Counted from the stretch's first letter, positions 43,989-53,280 are shown. The stretch is DNA of 64,000 bases from an uncultured Eubacteriales bacterium (GCA_900549475.1 UROF01000010.1:26148-90147); one strand, 5' to 3'. The notes: generated from the letters alone by a model not told the origin. Made by a program: numbers and translations.

Positions 43989-44999
43989 TTATTTTACCGG
44001 CACTAGACACATTAAAAAGTGACGGTCATAGGTGGACAGAGGCATCAGGAACAGCTCTCCCTTGGAGTTGCCGCACATGCCGTGGGCCCGGATGGGAGAA
44101 TTATAGAATCCAATCTGTGCCACTACCGTCATATCCATATCGAGGATCGTCAGTCCTCCGCCGCGCTCCGCCGCGTAGACGTAATTCTCATCGGCCCACA
44201 TCGCCGTAGGCTGATAGAGGTTCTCATTCATGTAGCCCAGGATATTGCCGTCCTCATCAAACACATGGATGCTGTTGGCTTCCCGGTCGCCCACCCAAAC
44301 GCGGTTAAATTTATCCACGCAGAGGCTGTGGGGGATGTAGAACTTACCGGGAGCATCGCCAGGACCTCCCCAGGTCTTCAACAGCGTGCCGTCCGGTGCA
44401 AAGCGGTGGATTGCCGCGTTGCCATATCCGTCGCTGACAAAGATGTCTCCCTTCGTACCCACACATACGCCGGTGGGACGGTTAAAGGGAGGTGCGGCGC
44501 GCTTGATGGTCTGCACCGCCATCCAGAAGGACCAACCCTTGTCAAAAGCTACGTCGGTGGGAACAATCTTCCCCTCCCGCTGCAGGCGGCGCCATACCTC
44601 CTGCTCATAGCCGCTGTCGCTGGGTACGCCCAGATTGCCCAGGTCCCGGATCAGCTCACCGTCTGTGGTCAGTTCCCGCACTACATGAAGCGCAGTGTCG
44701 GTGCACAGCAGGGTGTTCTGCGGGGTTACATACAAGCTGTGGACTTCCTTGAACAGGCCCTTGCCGAAGCTCTTGACATACTTTCCTTCCGCGTCCAGCA
44801 TCACCACCGGCCGCTCCGGGTCCCGGCAGAGCATATACAGGTTGTCATCCTTATCACAGGAGCCGCCGGAAAACATGGAGTATTCAAACCCTGAGGGAAA
44901 TACACCGTATTCTGACTTCAGCTCATAGGTAAAGCCGTTATGGGTGAAAATCGAACGGGATTCGCTGTCCCGGTTGGGATAACCGAAGATCTGCTTCAT
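43989..44999 (-). CDS. NHL-repeat beta-propeller protein
   Basis: A 336-residue six-bladed propeller with repeated units such as GVCVGTKGDIFVSDGYGNAAIHRF (cut here by blade), HSLCVDKFNRVWVGDREAN and AMWADENYVYAAERGG. It resembles the propeller of peptidyl-hydroxyglycine amidating lyase, but there is no signal peptide, so a cytoplasmic or scaffold role is more likely. Its ATG overlaps the hydantoinase stop (TGATG). Such genes are often found beside amidohydrolase and hydantoinase genes; function unknown. Confidence 0.8.
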   Translation of the reverse strand: MKQIFGYPNRDSESRSIFTHNGFTYELKSEYGVFPSGFEYSMFSGGSCDKDDNLYMLCRDPERPVVMLDAEGKYVKSFGKGLFKEVHSLYVTPQNTLLCTDTALHVVRELTTDGELIRDLGNLGVPSDSGYEQEVWRRLQREGKIVPTDVAFDKGWSFWMAVQTIKRAAPPFNRPTGVCVGTKGDIFVSDGYGNAAIHRFAPDGTLLKTWGGPGDAPGKFYIPHSLCVDKFNRVWVGDREANSIHVFDEDGNILGYMNENLYQPTAMWADENYVYAAERGGGLTILDMDMTVVAQIGFYNSPIRAHGMCGNSKGELFLMPLSTYDRHFLMCLVPVK

Positions 45000-46390
45000 C
45001 AGGCCTTGCTCCCTTCTTGTCCTTTCGGTGCAACAAATTTTCCGTAACCGCTTTCAACCAGGATCTTGCCTTCACCGTACACATGGGTGCCTCTGACAAA
45101 GGTATCCGTGACCCGTCCGGTCAGCTCCATTCCCTGGTAAGCACCCTTGACGCTCTTGGTCTTGGAGAAGGACTTGGCCCCGTCATACACCCACTTCTCA
45201 TCCGGATCGATGAAAATAAGATCCGCATCGGCGCCCGGCAGCAGGGACCCCTTCTGAGGATAGAGCCCCAGCATCTTTGCCGCGTTGCCGGAGGTAAGCT
45301 CCGCCAGGCGCTCCCAGGAGAGGCCACGCTTGTTGACGCCCTCAGAGATCATGGCGGCGAGCATCACATCATTGCATCCAAAACCGCAATACTCATGCCA
45401 AAAATCGTTTTTCTCCACTTTTTCTTCATCACTGAAGGGGCCATGGTCAGAACCCAGCACATCAATGGTACCGTTCTTCACATACTCCCACATCTTCTCC
45501 ACGTTCTCTCTGCTGCGGAAAGGAGGCGTACATTTGGCAAAAGATTTCTTTGTCCGCAGGATATCGTGGTCGAAAATCAGGTAGTGGGGGCAGGTCTCCA
45601 CATACACCTTAGTGCCCTCGGCCTTTGCCTTCTGCAGGAATTCCGCTCCCTGCATAGTGGACAGATGGCAGATCTCTACCCGTGCACCAGTCATCTTGGC
45701 AAAGAGCACAGAGCGCTGAATGGCATCGTACTCCGTCCACCAGGGCCGGGCGTCATCAAATTTTGCCTCGTCCGTGCAGTGCATGGCGGAGTACCGATCA
45801 CACCCCATTCCTGCCACTTCCGCGTTCTCAGCGTGAAGCGCTATCAGGCCGCCGAAAGAAGAAGCCTCTTTCATACCCTCTACCAGATAGCCGTCGGTGA
45901 TGCGGGGATAGGCGTCCGTGGCAAAGCACATAAAGCCTTTGAAACCGATGCAGCCTAGATCGCTCATCATCTTCAGGTCCTTGATGCTGTTGGGGATCAA
46001 GCCGCCCCACAAAGCGAAATCTACCACTGCGTTTTTCTCCGCAATCCCCTTCTTCAGTTCAAATCCAGCCTGGTCGATGGTAGCCGGCTCAGAAGGAAGC
46101 GGCATGTCACAGACAGTGGTGATACCACCGGAGGCGGCGCTGCAGGTGCCGTGGTACCAGTCCTCGCGGAAATTGAAGGGACCAGGATCGCCCATATGGT
46201 TGTGGGTATCGATCATACCTGGCATGATGATCTTGCCCTTGGCATCGATGACCTCACAGTCAGCAGGGATTTCCACATCTTTTCCAAGAAGTGCGCCGAT
46301 CCGGCCATTCTCTACCAACAAAGATGCCTCAACAAGGCCGCCCGGCAATACCACTTTCCCGTTCTTAATCAAAAAAATTTTTTGTTTCAT
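44999..46390 (-). CDS. hydantoinase/allantoinase-like cyclic amidohydrolase
   Basis: A 463-residue enzyme of the dihydropyrimidinase/allantoinase group. Residues for the two-metal site are visible: HNH in IDTHNHMGDPG, the carboxylated Lys in CIGFKGFMC, His in IALHAENAE, His in EICHLST and Asp in LGSDHGPF. The group opens cyclic ureides: hydantoins, dihydropyrimidines, allantoin, N-methylhydantoin. It is the first gene after the promoter at 46430-46458, with GGAGAT before the ATG. The specific substrate is not set by the residues I can see. Confidence 0.9.
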   Translation of the reverse strand: MKQKIFLIKNGKVVLPGGLVEASLLVENGRIGALLGKDVEIPADCEVIDAKGKIIMPGMIDTHNHMGDPGPFNFREDWYHGTCSAASGGITTVCDMPLPSEPATIDQAGFELKKGIAEKNAVVDFALWGGLIPNSIKDLKMMSDLGCIGFKGFMCFATDAYPRITDGYLVEGMKEASSFGGLIALHAENAEVAGMGCDRYSAMHCTDEAKFDDARPWWTEYDAIQRSVLFAKMTGARVEICHLSTMQGAEFLQKAKAEGTKVYVETCPHYLIFDHDILRTKKSFAKCTPPFRSRENVEKMWEYVKNGTIDVLGSDHGPFSDEEKVEKNDFWHEYCGFGCNDVMLAAMISEGVNKRGLSWERLAELTSGNAAKMLGLYPQKGSLLPGADADLIFIDPDEKWVYDGAKSFSKTKSVKGAYQGMELTGRVTDTFVRGTHVYGEGKILVESGYGKFVAPKGQEGSKA

Positions 46391-46429
46391 TGTGCTATCT
46401 CCACAAATTATCGTTCCTTTGTGGCTTTC

Positions 46430-46458
46430 ACTCTAGCAAAACAAACAATCCCTGTCAA
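46430..46458 (-). promoter_or_regulatory. promoter of the hydantoinase-Liv-reductase operon
   Basis: Perfect TTGACA (46453-46458), 17-base spacer, TAGAGT (46430-46435) on the minus strand; start near 46423, about 33 bases before the ATG. No other obvious promoter is needed down to 34620. Confidence 0.7.
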
Positions 46459-46492
46459 CACATCTGGATATTCGTCTTTTTGTGGAAAAAAA

Positions 46493-46536
46493 GTGAAATC
46501 TGCAACCAGCAATTGCTGTTTTGTTGCAGATTCCAC
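46493..46536 (-). terminator. deoR-family gene terminator with nested palindrome
   Basis: Fourteen-base arms (46493-46506 with 46523-46536, one mismatch) enclose CAGCAATTGCTG, itself a perfect palindrome (46507-46518). Seven T follow on the minus strand, so it terminates the regulator transcript; the dyad just upstream of the operon promoter could also be an operator. Confidence 0.65.
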
Positions 46537-46576
46537 ATTTTTACCACACGTGTCAGTTATTCATTTGTGTGAATTG

Positions 46577-47347
46577 CTATTCCCTTGTTGCAGGAATCAC
46601 CTTCGTCCCCACGTCACTCCACGCCTTTATCTCCTTGGCGGATATGTTCCAATCGGTAAACACAAAATCTACCTCCTCCGCCTTGCACACCCGGTTGAGG
46701 GCCACCTCAGTGAACTTGCTGAATTCGCACAGAATCATCCGGATATTTCCGATATGGATCATCTTCCGCAGAACAGCAGCTTCCTCTGTGTTGTATTCCG
46801 TGACCCCATTTTCAATGGAGATGCCGTCTATACTTAGGATCGTCTTATCCACTTTGAAATAATCCAGACACTCCAGGCACATGCTCCCCACCAGGCTGCC
46901 GTTATGCTTTCTCAGGTAACCTGCCGTCAAAAAGACATGATTTGTTGGATTTTCATTGAGAACCGCCGCAATATCAGGCGAATTTGTAATGATCGTCAAA
47001 TTATTCCGCTTCTCCGACAAGCAGCGGGCCAGGGCCAGGTTGGTGGTCCCGTTGCTGATCACACAGGCATCGCCATCATTGATATACTCACAGGCCATCC
47101 GGGCAATGGCTATTTTCTCCAACTGCCTGTTTTCCAGCTTTTTATCAAACTCCATCTCCCTGGCACGCAGGGTATTGAATACCGCGCCTCCCCGGATCCG
47201 CTTGATGGATGAGTCCTTCTCCAATTCCAGCAGATCCCGTCTGATGGTCTCCACAGAGACTTCAAAGAGTTCCGCCATCTGCTCTACCTTGGCAAATTTG
47301 ACCTCTGATAAATATTGGATGATCTTTTCCTGTCGTTTACTGTACAT
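46577..47347 (-). CDS. DeoR-family transcriptional regulator
   Basis: A 256-residue regulator. N-terminal winged helix (IIQYLSEVKFAKVEQMAELFEVSVETIRRDLLEL) with the DeoR signature, then the sugar-isomerase-like effector domain (VISNGTTNLALARCL, IITNSPDIAAVL, KTILSIDGIS). It is directly upstream and on the same strand as the catabolic operon, separated by a terminator, so it is the likely local regulator. Effector unknown; most relatives sense phosphorylated metabolites. Confidence 0.9.
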   Translation of the reverse strand: MYSKRQEKIIQYLSEVKFAKVEQMAELFEVSVETIRRDLLELEKDSSIKRIRGGAVFNTLRAREMEFDKKLENRQLEKIAIARMACEYINDGDACVISNGTTNLALARCLSEKRNNLTIITNSPDIAAVLNENPTNHVFLTAGYLRKHNGSLVGSMCLECLDYFKVDKTILSIDGISIENGVTEYNTEEAAVLRKMIHIGNIRMILCEFSKFTEVALNRVCKAEEVDFVFTDWNISAKEIKAWSDVGTKVIPATRE

Positions 47348-47702
47348 CGTTTTTCTCCTATCCCGCCTGTAAAATTTGCAAATTCCACAGTGAATCCAAC
47401 ACGGTCCGAAAAGGAAACTCCAAAAAAACAGGAGAAATTATTCCGTCTAATGGACAGATTTTCCGTGCTTTTCTTTGTCTTTACTTCGTCAAACACCATC
47501 CTACCATGGGAAACCATTGATTGCAATGTCAAAATTTTATCTTCGGGACCAGGAATTCGTCGGCACAATCACCATGGTGAGGCATAAATCTCCCCCCTTT
47601 CTTCTGGTTTTTTTCAAAATAATTATTGTAAAAATCTGTTCACATGGTAAAATTGCCTTGGCGGATTTCTTCGCTGTGACCACTTAATGGAGGACCTTTT
47701 CC
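47348..47702. other. intergenic region between deoR-type and rluA-type genes
   Basis: About 355 AT-rich bases with divergent promoters expected. A plus-strand promoter is visible: TTGTAA (47626-47631), 16 bases, TAAAAT (47648-47653), about 50 bases before the next ATG. No RNA gene or longer structure was recognised. Confidence 0.5.
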
Positions 47703-48680
47703 ATGCGCGAACTGACCATCGGTAAAAATGACGCGGGACAGCGGCTGGACCGTTTCGTGTCCAAATCACTGCCCCTGCTGCCGCCTGCCTTGCTGCAGAA
47801 GTATATCCGCATCAAGCGCATCAAGTGCAACGGCCAGCGGTGCCAGCGGGACCAGCGCCTGACAGAGGGTGACGTTTTACAACTCTATATCAACGATGAG
47901 TTTTTCGACCAGCCCCGGGAGGACAACCTCTTTCTCACCCTTTTCCAGCCTAAGCTGGACATCCTCTACGAGGATGAAAACCTCCTCCTTCTGGATAAGC
48001 GGCCCGGTCTTGTGGTCCATGCCGACGAGACGGAAAAGGTCAATACGCTTATCAACCACATCCAGGCCTACCTCTACCAGAAGCGGGAGTGGAATCCCCG
48101 TTGGGAAAATGCCTTTACGCCTGCTCTGTGCAACCGGATCGACCGCAACACAGGCGGCATTGTCATTGCCGCCAAAAATGCGGAAACTCTGCGGATCATC
48201 AACGATAAAATCCGGGATCGGGAGATCACCAAAAAATATCTCTGCATTACCTTGGGCAAAATGACACCGCCACAGGGAGAGCTGTCCTGTTTTCTTCTGA
48301 AAGATGAAGGGAAAAAGGAGGTATCTGTCTATCACCGGCCGGTACCCGGCGGAAAGTCCGCTGTCACTCTCTACCGCACTTTGGCCAGCAAAGGAGAACT
48401 GAGTCTTATAGAGGCGGAGCTCCTCACCGGGCGGACCCATCAGATCCGAGCCTCTTTTGCGGACGCCGGCCACCCCCTGCTGGGGGACGGCAAGTACGGC
48501 CGCGGCGATGTGAACCGCCGGTACGGAGAGACCCGTCAGGCCCTGTACAGCTACTGTCTCCGCTTTGACTTCCCTACTGACGCCGGTATTCTCTCCTATC
48601 TGACGGGTAAGACCTTCCGGGTACCCCATGTTCCCTTTGCGGAGAAATACTTTCCGAATGCCACTTGGCCCCAGGAATAG
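47703..48680 (+). CDS. RluA-family pseudouridine synthase
   Basis: A 325-residue RNA-modifying enzyme. An N-terminal S4 RNA-binding domain (about 10-70) precedes the catalytic domain with the Asp in CNRIDRNTGGIVI and the later block LLTGRTHQIRASFADAGHPLLGD. This fits RluA/RluC-type enzymes that isomerise uridines in 23S rRNA; the exact site is not predictable. Followed by a strong terminator. Confidence 0.93.
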   Translation: MRELTIGKNDAGQRLDRFVSKSLPLLPPALLQKYIRIKRIKCNGQRCQRDQRLTEGDVLQLYINDEFFDQPREDNLFLTLFQPKLDILYEDENLLLLDKRPGLVVHADETEKVNTLINHIQAYLYQKREWNPRWENAFTPALCNRIDRNTGGIVIAAKNAETLRIINDKIRDREITKKYLCITLGKMTPPQGELSCFLLKDEGKKEVSVYHRPVPGGKSAVTLYRTLASKGELSLIEAELLTGRTHQIRASFADAGHPLLGDGKYGRGDVNRRYGETRQALYSYCLRFDFPTDAGILSYLTGKTFRVPHVPFAEKYFPNATWPQE

Positions 48681-48711
48681 CCACCGTCATCCCCCCTCAC
48701 GCAACTGCAAA

Positions 48712-48741
48712 AACGGCCCCGGGCAAATGCCCGGGGCCGTT
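48712..48741. terminator. bidirectional terminator
   Basis: Thirteen-base perfect arms (48712-48724 with 48729-48741) around AAAT between convergent genes. Confidence 0.8.
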
Positions 48742-48750
48742 CTATATGGT

Positions 48751-50196
48751 TTAGGAAAACAGATTCATTACATTTTGAAACCACGCGGAGGACTGGATCA
48801 TACGAAACACGCCGGCAGACTGCAGGAACAGGATCGCCAGCATTACAGGCGTGACCCACTTCACCATGACCACATACAGTCTCTTCCGCCCAAAGGCCAC
48901 GCCGCCTTCCGTTACCTCATCCACTACGGTCTTGGGCTTTACCACCCAGCCGATCAGGATGCAGGTCGCAGTAGCAACGATGGGCATAAGGAAGTAATTG
49001 CTGGCATAGTCCAGCACATCCAGCACCTGGGCTACGGTTTCGTTCGGCAGTGTCAATTCGAAATAGAATACGTTGTAACCGAGGCAGACCACAAGTCCCA
49101 TCACCAGGGCAATCAGTGTCACCGCAATCGTGGCCTTTTTCCGGGTAAACCGGAACTTGTCCATAGCGCTGGACACGATCGCCTCCATAATGGACACAGA
49201 GGAGGTCAGCGCCGCAAAGGCCACTGTCAAAAAGAACAGCACGCCCACTACGGTCCCCACCGGCCCCATGGCATCAAACACCTTGGGCAGGGATTTGAAC
49301 ATCAGGCTGGGCCCGGTGGACATGCCCTCCACTCCCATGAAGGTATATACGGCCGGAACGATCATCAGGCCAGCCAAAAAAGCCACCACTGTATCAAATA
49401 TTTCGATCTGATTGACAGACTTGACCAGGTTCGTGTCCTTTTTCACATAGGACCCATATGCGATCATGATACCCATGGCCACACTGATGGAATAGAACAG
49501 CTGGCCCATGGCGTCCATCAGGATCACAACGAATTTGCTCACCGTCATTCCACTGAAGTCGGGAACAACATAGATGAGAAACCCTTCCCATCCTGTACGA
49601 GTCGTCCCGGCTGCATCGGTATAGTGCAATGTCAGAGAAAAAATGGATATTCCCAGGATCAGCAGCAGCAATACCGGCATCAGTATCCGTGAAAACCGTT
49701 CGATCCCCTTGTCCACGCCCTTATATACTACCAGCATGGTTGCACCCAGGAAAATCACAAACCAGATGATCGGGCTCCAAAGATCTGCAGTAAATGCTTT
49801 AAAATAGCTGTCTCCTGCTGCTGCAGCCCCGCCGCCGGTAAGATAGACCGACAAATACTTCAATACCCACCCGCCGATCGCACTGTAATACGGCAGAATC
49901 AGCATGGGGATGATGCAGGCCAGGACCCCGATCCAGCCCCACCGCTTGCTCAGTTTACCGTAAGCGGTCAGAGGACTCTGCCCGGTTTTGCGCCCGATAG
50001 CGATCTCTGTCGTCAGCAGAGTAAAACCAAAGGTCAGCGCCAAAATCACATAGCACAGCAGGAACACGCCGCCGCCGTCCTTTGCCGCCAGATAGGGGAA
50101 CCGCCATATATTTCCCAGTCCCACAGCGCTGCCTGCCGCTGCCAGTACAAATCCAATCGACCCGGTAAATGTGCTCCGCTTGTGTTGAGCTTCCAT
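48751..50196 (-). CDS. sodium:neurotransmitter symporter (NSS/SNF) family transporter
   Basis: A 481-residue transporter with about eleven helices in LeuT-like order. The first helix carries the sodium and substrate-site motif FVLAAAGSAVGLGNIWRFPY. Bacterial members import amino acids with sodium. The start at 50196 follows GGAGGG. Monocistronic; it lies back to back with the flavoprotein pair. Substrate unknown. Confidence 0.92.
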   Translation of the reverse strand: MEAQHKRSTFTGSIGFVLAAAGSAVGLGNIWRFPYLAAKDGGGVFLLCYVILALTFGFTLLTTEIAIGRKTGQSPLTAYGKLSKRWGWIGVLACIIPMLILPYYSAIGGWVLKYLSVYLTGGGAAAAGDSYFKAFTADLWSPIIWFVIFLGATMLVVYKGVDKGIERFSRILMPVLLLLILGISIFSLTLHYTDAAGTTRTGWEGFLIYVVPDFSGMTVSKFVVILMDAMGQLFYSISVAMGIMIAYGSYVKKDTNLVKSVNQIEIFDTVVAFLAGLMIVPAVYTFMGVEGMSTGPSLMFKSLPKVFDAMGPVGTVVGVLFFLTVAFAALTSSVSIMEAIVSSAMDKFRFTRKKATIAVTLIALVMGLVVCLGYNVFYFELTLPNETVAQVLDVLDYASNYFLMPIVATATCILIGWVVKPKTVVDEVTEGGVAFGRKRLYVVMVKWVTPVMLAILFLQSAGVFRMIQSSAWFQNVMNLFS

Positions 50197-50375
50197 CACC
50201 TTTCCCTCCGTTGTCTCCTTTGTTTATGGCACCAGATCCACAGCCGCTGTAAAGCAGCCATAACTATGCGTGCCATCGTATAAGTATACGTCTCTGTCTT
50301 CGCTCTTGCAACCTATTTTTCTCTTTTTTCATTGAAAAATCCCGCTATATCGGGAAGCTGATCTATTATCATGTA

Positions 50376-50396
50376 TTCACAACACGTTATTGTGAA
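50376..50396. promoter_or_regulatory. 7-7-7 dyad in the divergent region
   Basis: TTCACAA-cacgtta-TTGTGAA is a perfect inverted repeat 20 bases upstream of the -35 at 50417, a likely operator for the flavoprotein pair, the symporter, or both. The binding protein is unknown. Confidence 0.5.
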
Positions 50397-50416
50397 CCAC
50401 AACCATAGGTTGCTGC

Positions 50417-50445
50417 TTTACGCAGTGACCAGGAAATGTTATACT
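50417..50445 (+). promoter_or_regulatory. promoter of the flavoprotein-reductase pair
   Basis: TTTACG (50417-50422) and TATACT (50440-50445) with a 17-base spacer; ATG at 50519. Confidence 0.5.
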
Positions 50446-50518
50446 ATATTATGATATCCAGCAAAATCCATCTCTACCGCATGGTATCTATGGAACCAAC
50501 AACACAAAGGAGGTGCCT

Positions 50519-52063
50519 ATGACAAGGCAAAAATCCTACGATGTGGTGGTCATCGGGGCAGGAAACGGAGGCCTCACTGCCGCAATCCGCGTGCTGCAGG
50601 GCGGATACTCCTGTCTGCTCCTGGAAAAACACAACCTGCCCGGCGGCTTTGCCACCAGCTTTAAACGGGGCCGGTTTGAGTTCGAAGCCAGTCTCCATGA
50701 ACTCAACGACTTTGGTTCTCCGGAAGAACCCGGCGACATCCGCACCCTGTTCCGTGAACTGGGGGTGGAGGATAAGATCGACTGGGTCCGTATCCCTGAG
50801 GCCTATCACCTCATCACCACCGACAAGCAGTATGACTGCGTAATGCCCTTCGGCATCAAGGCCTTTACCGACAAAATGGAGCAATACGTCCCCGGCTCCC
50901 GGCCCTCTGTGACAGCCTTCTTTGAGCTGTGCAACGAGGTGCGGGATGCCCAGACCTACTCCTCCTCTGTCAACGGCAACACCGACGCAGAGTATATGAA
51001 AAAGAACTTCCCCAACTTCATCAAAGCCGGCAGCTACTCTGTCAACGAGGTGCTGGACGCTCTGAAAATGCCCAAGCGTGCCCAGGATATTCTAGGGGCC
51101 TACTGGTGCTATCTGGGGGTAGATCTGGACCGTATGAGCTTCCTCCACTACGGCTCCATGGTGATCCGTTACATCACCCGGGATGCCTGGATGCCCAAAC
51201 TCCGCTCCCATGAGATCAGCCTCGCTATGGATCAGAGAATCCGGGAACTGGGCGGTGATATCTGGTACCACTCCGAGGCCGAAACGATCCTCACCGATGA
51301 AAATAACGCCATCACCGGCGTACGCCTGACCGACGGCACTGTCATTGCAACCCGCCATGTCATTGCCAACTGCTCCCCGCACTTGGTTTTCGGCAAGATG
51401 CTGGAGAAAAAGTCCGTTACCGAGCAGATGGTCCGTGCCACCAACGCCCGCACTTTCGCCGGACGGGGCTTCAGCCTGTTTCTGGGGCTGAACAAGTCCG
51501 CGGAGGAGCTGGGCATCAAGAGCCACAACTACTTTATCTATGACACCGCCGACTCGGTGAAGCAGTACGACATGATGCGCAAGGTGGCCACCAACCATGT
51601 CCAGGCCACTGTCTGTCTCAATAACGCCTATCCGGAGTGCTCCCCTCCCGGCACCTGCATGATGTATTTCACCACTATGTTCATGTCTGACGACTGGGGC
51701 AATGTCTCTGAAACCGACTACTTTAAAGCCAAAGACAGGATCGCCGATGATATGATCCGGGTCTTTGAGCGGGAGACGGGCTGTCAGATCCGGGATGCCA
51801 TTGAAGAGATCTGCGTGGCCTCCCCCACTACCTACGCCCGCTACTGCGGTCATCCTCAGGGCGTGATCTATGGCTATGAGACCGCCGATTGGGACAGCCT
51901 GATGCCCAGAATGATGATGATGAAAGAAGATGCCGCCCTCTCCCCCGGCCTGCGTTTTGCCGGCGGCTATGCTATGCGATCCAGCGGGTACTCCAGCGCC
52001 TATGTTTCCGGCGACCTCTCCGGCCGCCAGACAGTGGGCGATCTCAAGCGGGAGGTGAAGTAA
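50519..52063 (+). CDS. FAD-dependent oxidoreductase, CrtI/phytoene-desaturase-like
   Basis: A 514-residue flavoprotein. The N-terminal Rossmann motif is VVVIGAGNGGLTAAIRVL, followed by the family second block LLEKHNLPGGFATSF and a C-terminal FAD block near FAGGYAMRSSGYSSAYVSG. This is the build of CrtI-type desaturases and related amine or retinol oxidoreductases. No carotenoid synthesis genes are nearby, so carotenoids are unlikely. The next gene, one base away, encodes a ferredoxin reductase-like partner that could pass electrons to or from it. The start follows AAAGGAGG. Confidence 0.85.
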   Translation: MTRQKSYDVVVIGAGNGGLTAAIRVLQGGYSCLLLEKHNLPGGFATSFKRGRFEFEASLHELNDFGSPEEPGDIRTLFRELGVEDKIDWVRIPEAYHLITTDKQYDCVMPFGIKAFTDKMEQYVPGSRPSVTAFFELCNEVRDAQTYSSSVNGNTDAEYMKKNFPNFIKAGSYSVNEVLDALKMPKRAQDILGAYWCYLGVDLDRMSFLHYGSMVIRYITRDAWMPKLRSHEISLAMDQRIRELGGDIWYHSEAETILTDENNAITGVRLTDGTVIATRHVIANCSPHLVFGKMLEKKSVTEQMVRATNARTFAGRGFSLFLGLNKSAEELGIKSHNYFIYDTADSVKQYDMMRKVATNHVQATVCLNNAYPECSPPGTCMMYFTTMFMSDDWGNVSETDYFKAKDRIADDMIRVFERETGCQIRDAIEEICVASPTTYARYCGHPQGVIYGYETADWDSLMPRMMMMKEDAALSPGLRFAGGYAMRSSGYSSAYVSGDLSGRQTVGDLKREVK

Positions 52064-52064
52064 G

Positions 52065-53225
52065 ATGAATTTCAAGAAACAGATCTTCGGCTTTATGGAT
52101 ATGCTGCGGTTCAAAAAGCTGGTCCCCAACCGGCGGGAAGCTCTGGCCAACGGCTCCAACACCCCGTTGCCCCAGTCCTACCGCACCAATGTGCTGGCTA
52201 AGACCCTTCACCCCGGTACCATGGAGGTGGAGCTGACCGCGGTACGGCCCCTTACCGCCGGAATGCGGGAACTCACCTTCCGCCGCCTGGATGCCCCCGC
52301 TTTTCCCTTCTTCCGGGCAGGGCAGTATGTATCTCTTCAGAGCAAGGTGGGGGAAAGCCTTGTCAGCCGCCCCTATTCTATCGCCTCCAGCCCCCGGGAA
52401 GCCCTGGAGAACAAACTGGTACTGGGCGTGGAGGAGGCCGGTTTCTTCTCCGGCTATCTGGACAAGGAAGCCAAGCCCGGAGACCGCTTTACCATGACGG
52501 AGCCCTCCGGCGAATTCCACTATGAGACCCTGCGGGACAAAAAGCATATCGCCTGCATCGCAGGCGGAGCAGGCATCACCCCCTTCCTCTCCATGGCAAA
52601 GAGCATGGCAGAGGGGGATGAGGACTATGAGATGACCCTGTTCTACGGCGCAAGAGACGAAGCCCGCATTGCCTTCAAACCGGAGCTGGACGCCCTGGCG
52701 CAGAAGGGTCTGAAGGTCGTCTATGTCCTCAGCGACGAGGAGCGGCCCGGCTATGAGCACGGTTTCGTCTCCGCCGCCCTGCTGGAGAAATATATCGACA
52801 TCCGGGACGTGACCTTCTTCCTCTGCGGTCCCAAAGCCATGTACGACTTTGTCCTCAAGGAACTGGCCCCCTATGACCTGCCAGTGAAAGCCATCCGCAA
52901 GGATGCCACTTTCTGCGGCGACCGGGCAGTAAAGGAGCCCCGGACCTTCCAGCTTACCGTCCATATCCGGGATCAGGTGTACACTGTGCCTGCCCGGGAA
53001 AATGAGACGCTCCTCACGGCGATGGAGCGGGCAGGCATCAACGCCCCCAACAAATGCCGGGCTGGCGGCTGCGGTTACTGCCACAGCAAATGGATCAGCG
53101 GTGAATATGTGATGGCGGAAGGCCGGGATGGCCGCCGCGAGGCGGATCGTAAGTTTGGCTTTATCCATCCCTGTGTCACCTATCCCGCCGGGGATATGGC
53201 GATCGACGTTCCCCCCGGAGAATAA
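52065..53225 (+). CDS. flavin reductase with C-terminal [2Fe-2S] domain
   Basis: A 386-residue electron-transfer protein. Residues about 50-285 form a ferredoxin-NADP reductase module with the FAD motif RPYSIASSP, the nucleotide-binding IAGGAGITPFLSM and the C-terminal FFLCGP. Residues about 300-386 form a plant-type [2Fe-2S] domain with cysteines in CRAGGCGYC and HPC. This matches the reductase subunits of multicomponent oxidoreductases and Hcr. It is coupled to the flavoprotein upstream (RBS GGGAGG inside that gene's end). Confidence 0.92.
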   Translation: MNFKKQIFGFMDMLRFKKLVPNRREALANGSNTPLPQSYRTNVLAKTLHPGTMEVELTAVRPLTAGMRELTFRRLDAPAFPFFRAGQYVSLQSKVGESLVSRPYSIASSPREALENKLVLGVEEAGFFSGYLDKEAKPGDRFTMTEPSGEFHYETLRDKKHIACIAGGAGITPFLSMAKSMAEGDEDYEMTLFYGARDEARIAFKPELDALAQKGLKVVYVLSDEERPGYEHGFVSAALLEKYIDIRDVTFFLCGPKAMYDFVLKELAPYDLPVKAIRKDATFCGDRAVKEPRTFQLTVHIRDQVYTVPARENETLLTAMERAGINAPNKCRAGGCGYCHSKWISGEYVMAEGRDGRREADRKFGFIHPCVTYPAGDMAIDVPPGE

Positions 53226-53280
53226 CATTTCTCCTCCCAATGCCAAATGGGGAGGCTATGAAAGCCGTCCGCACAAAACA

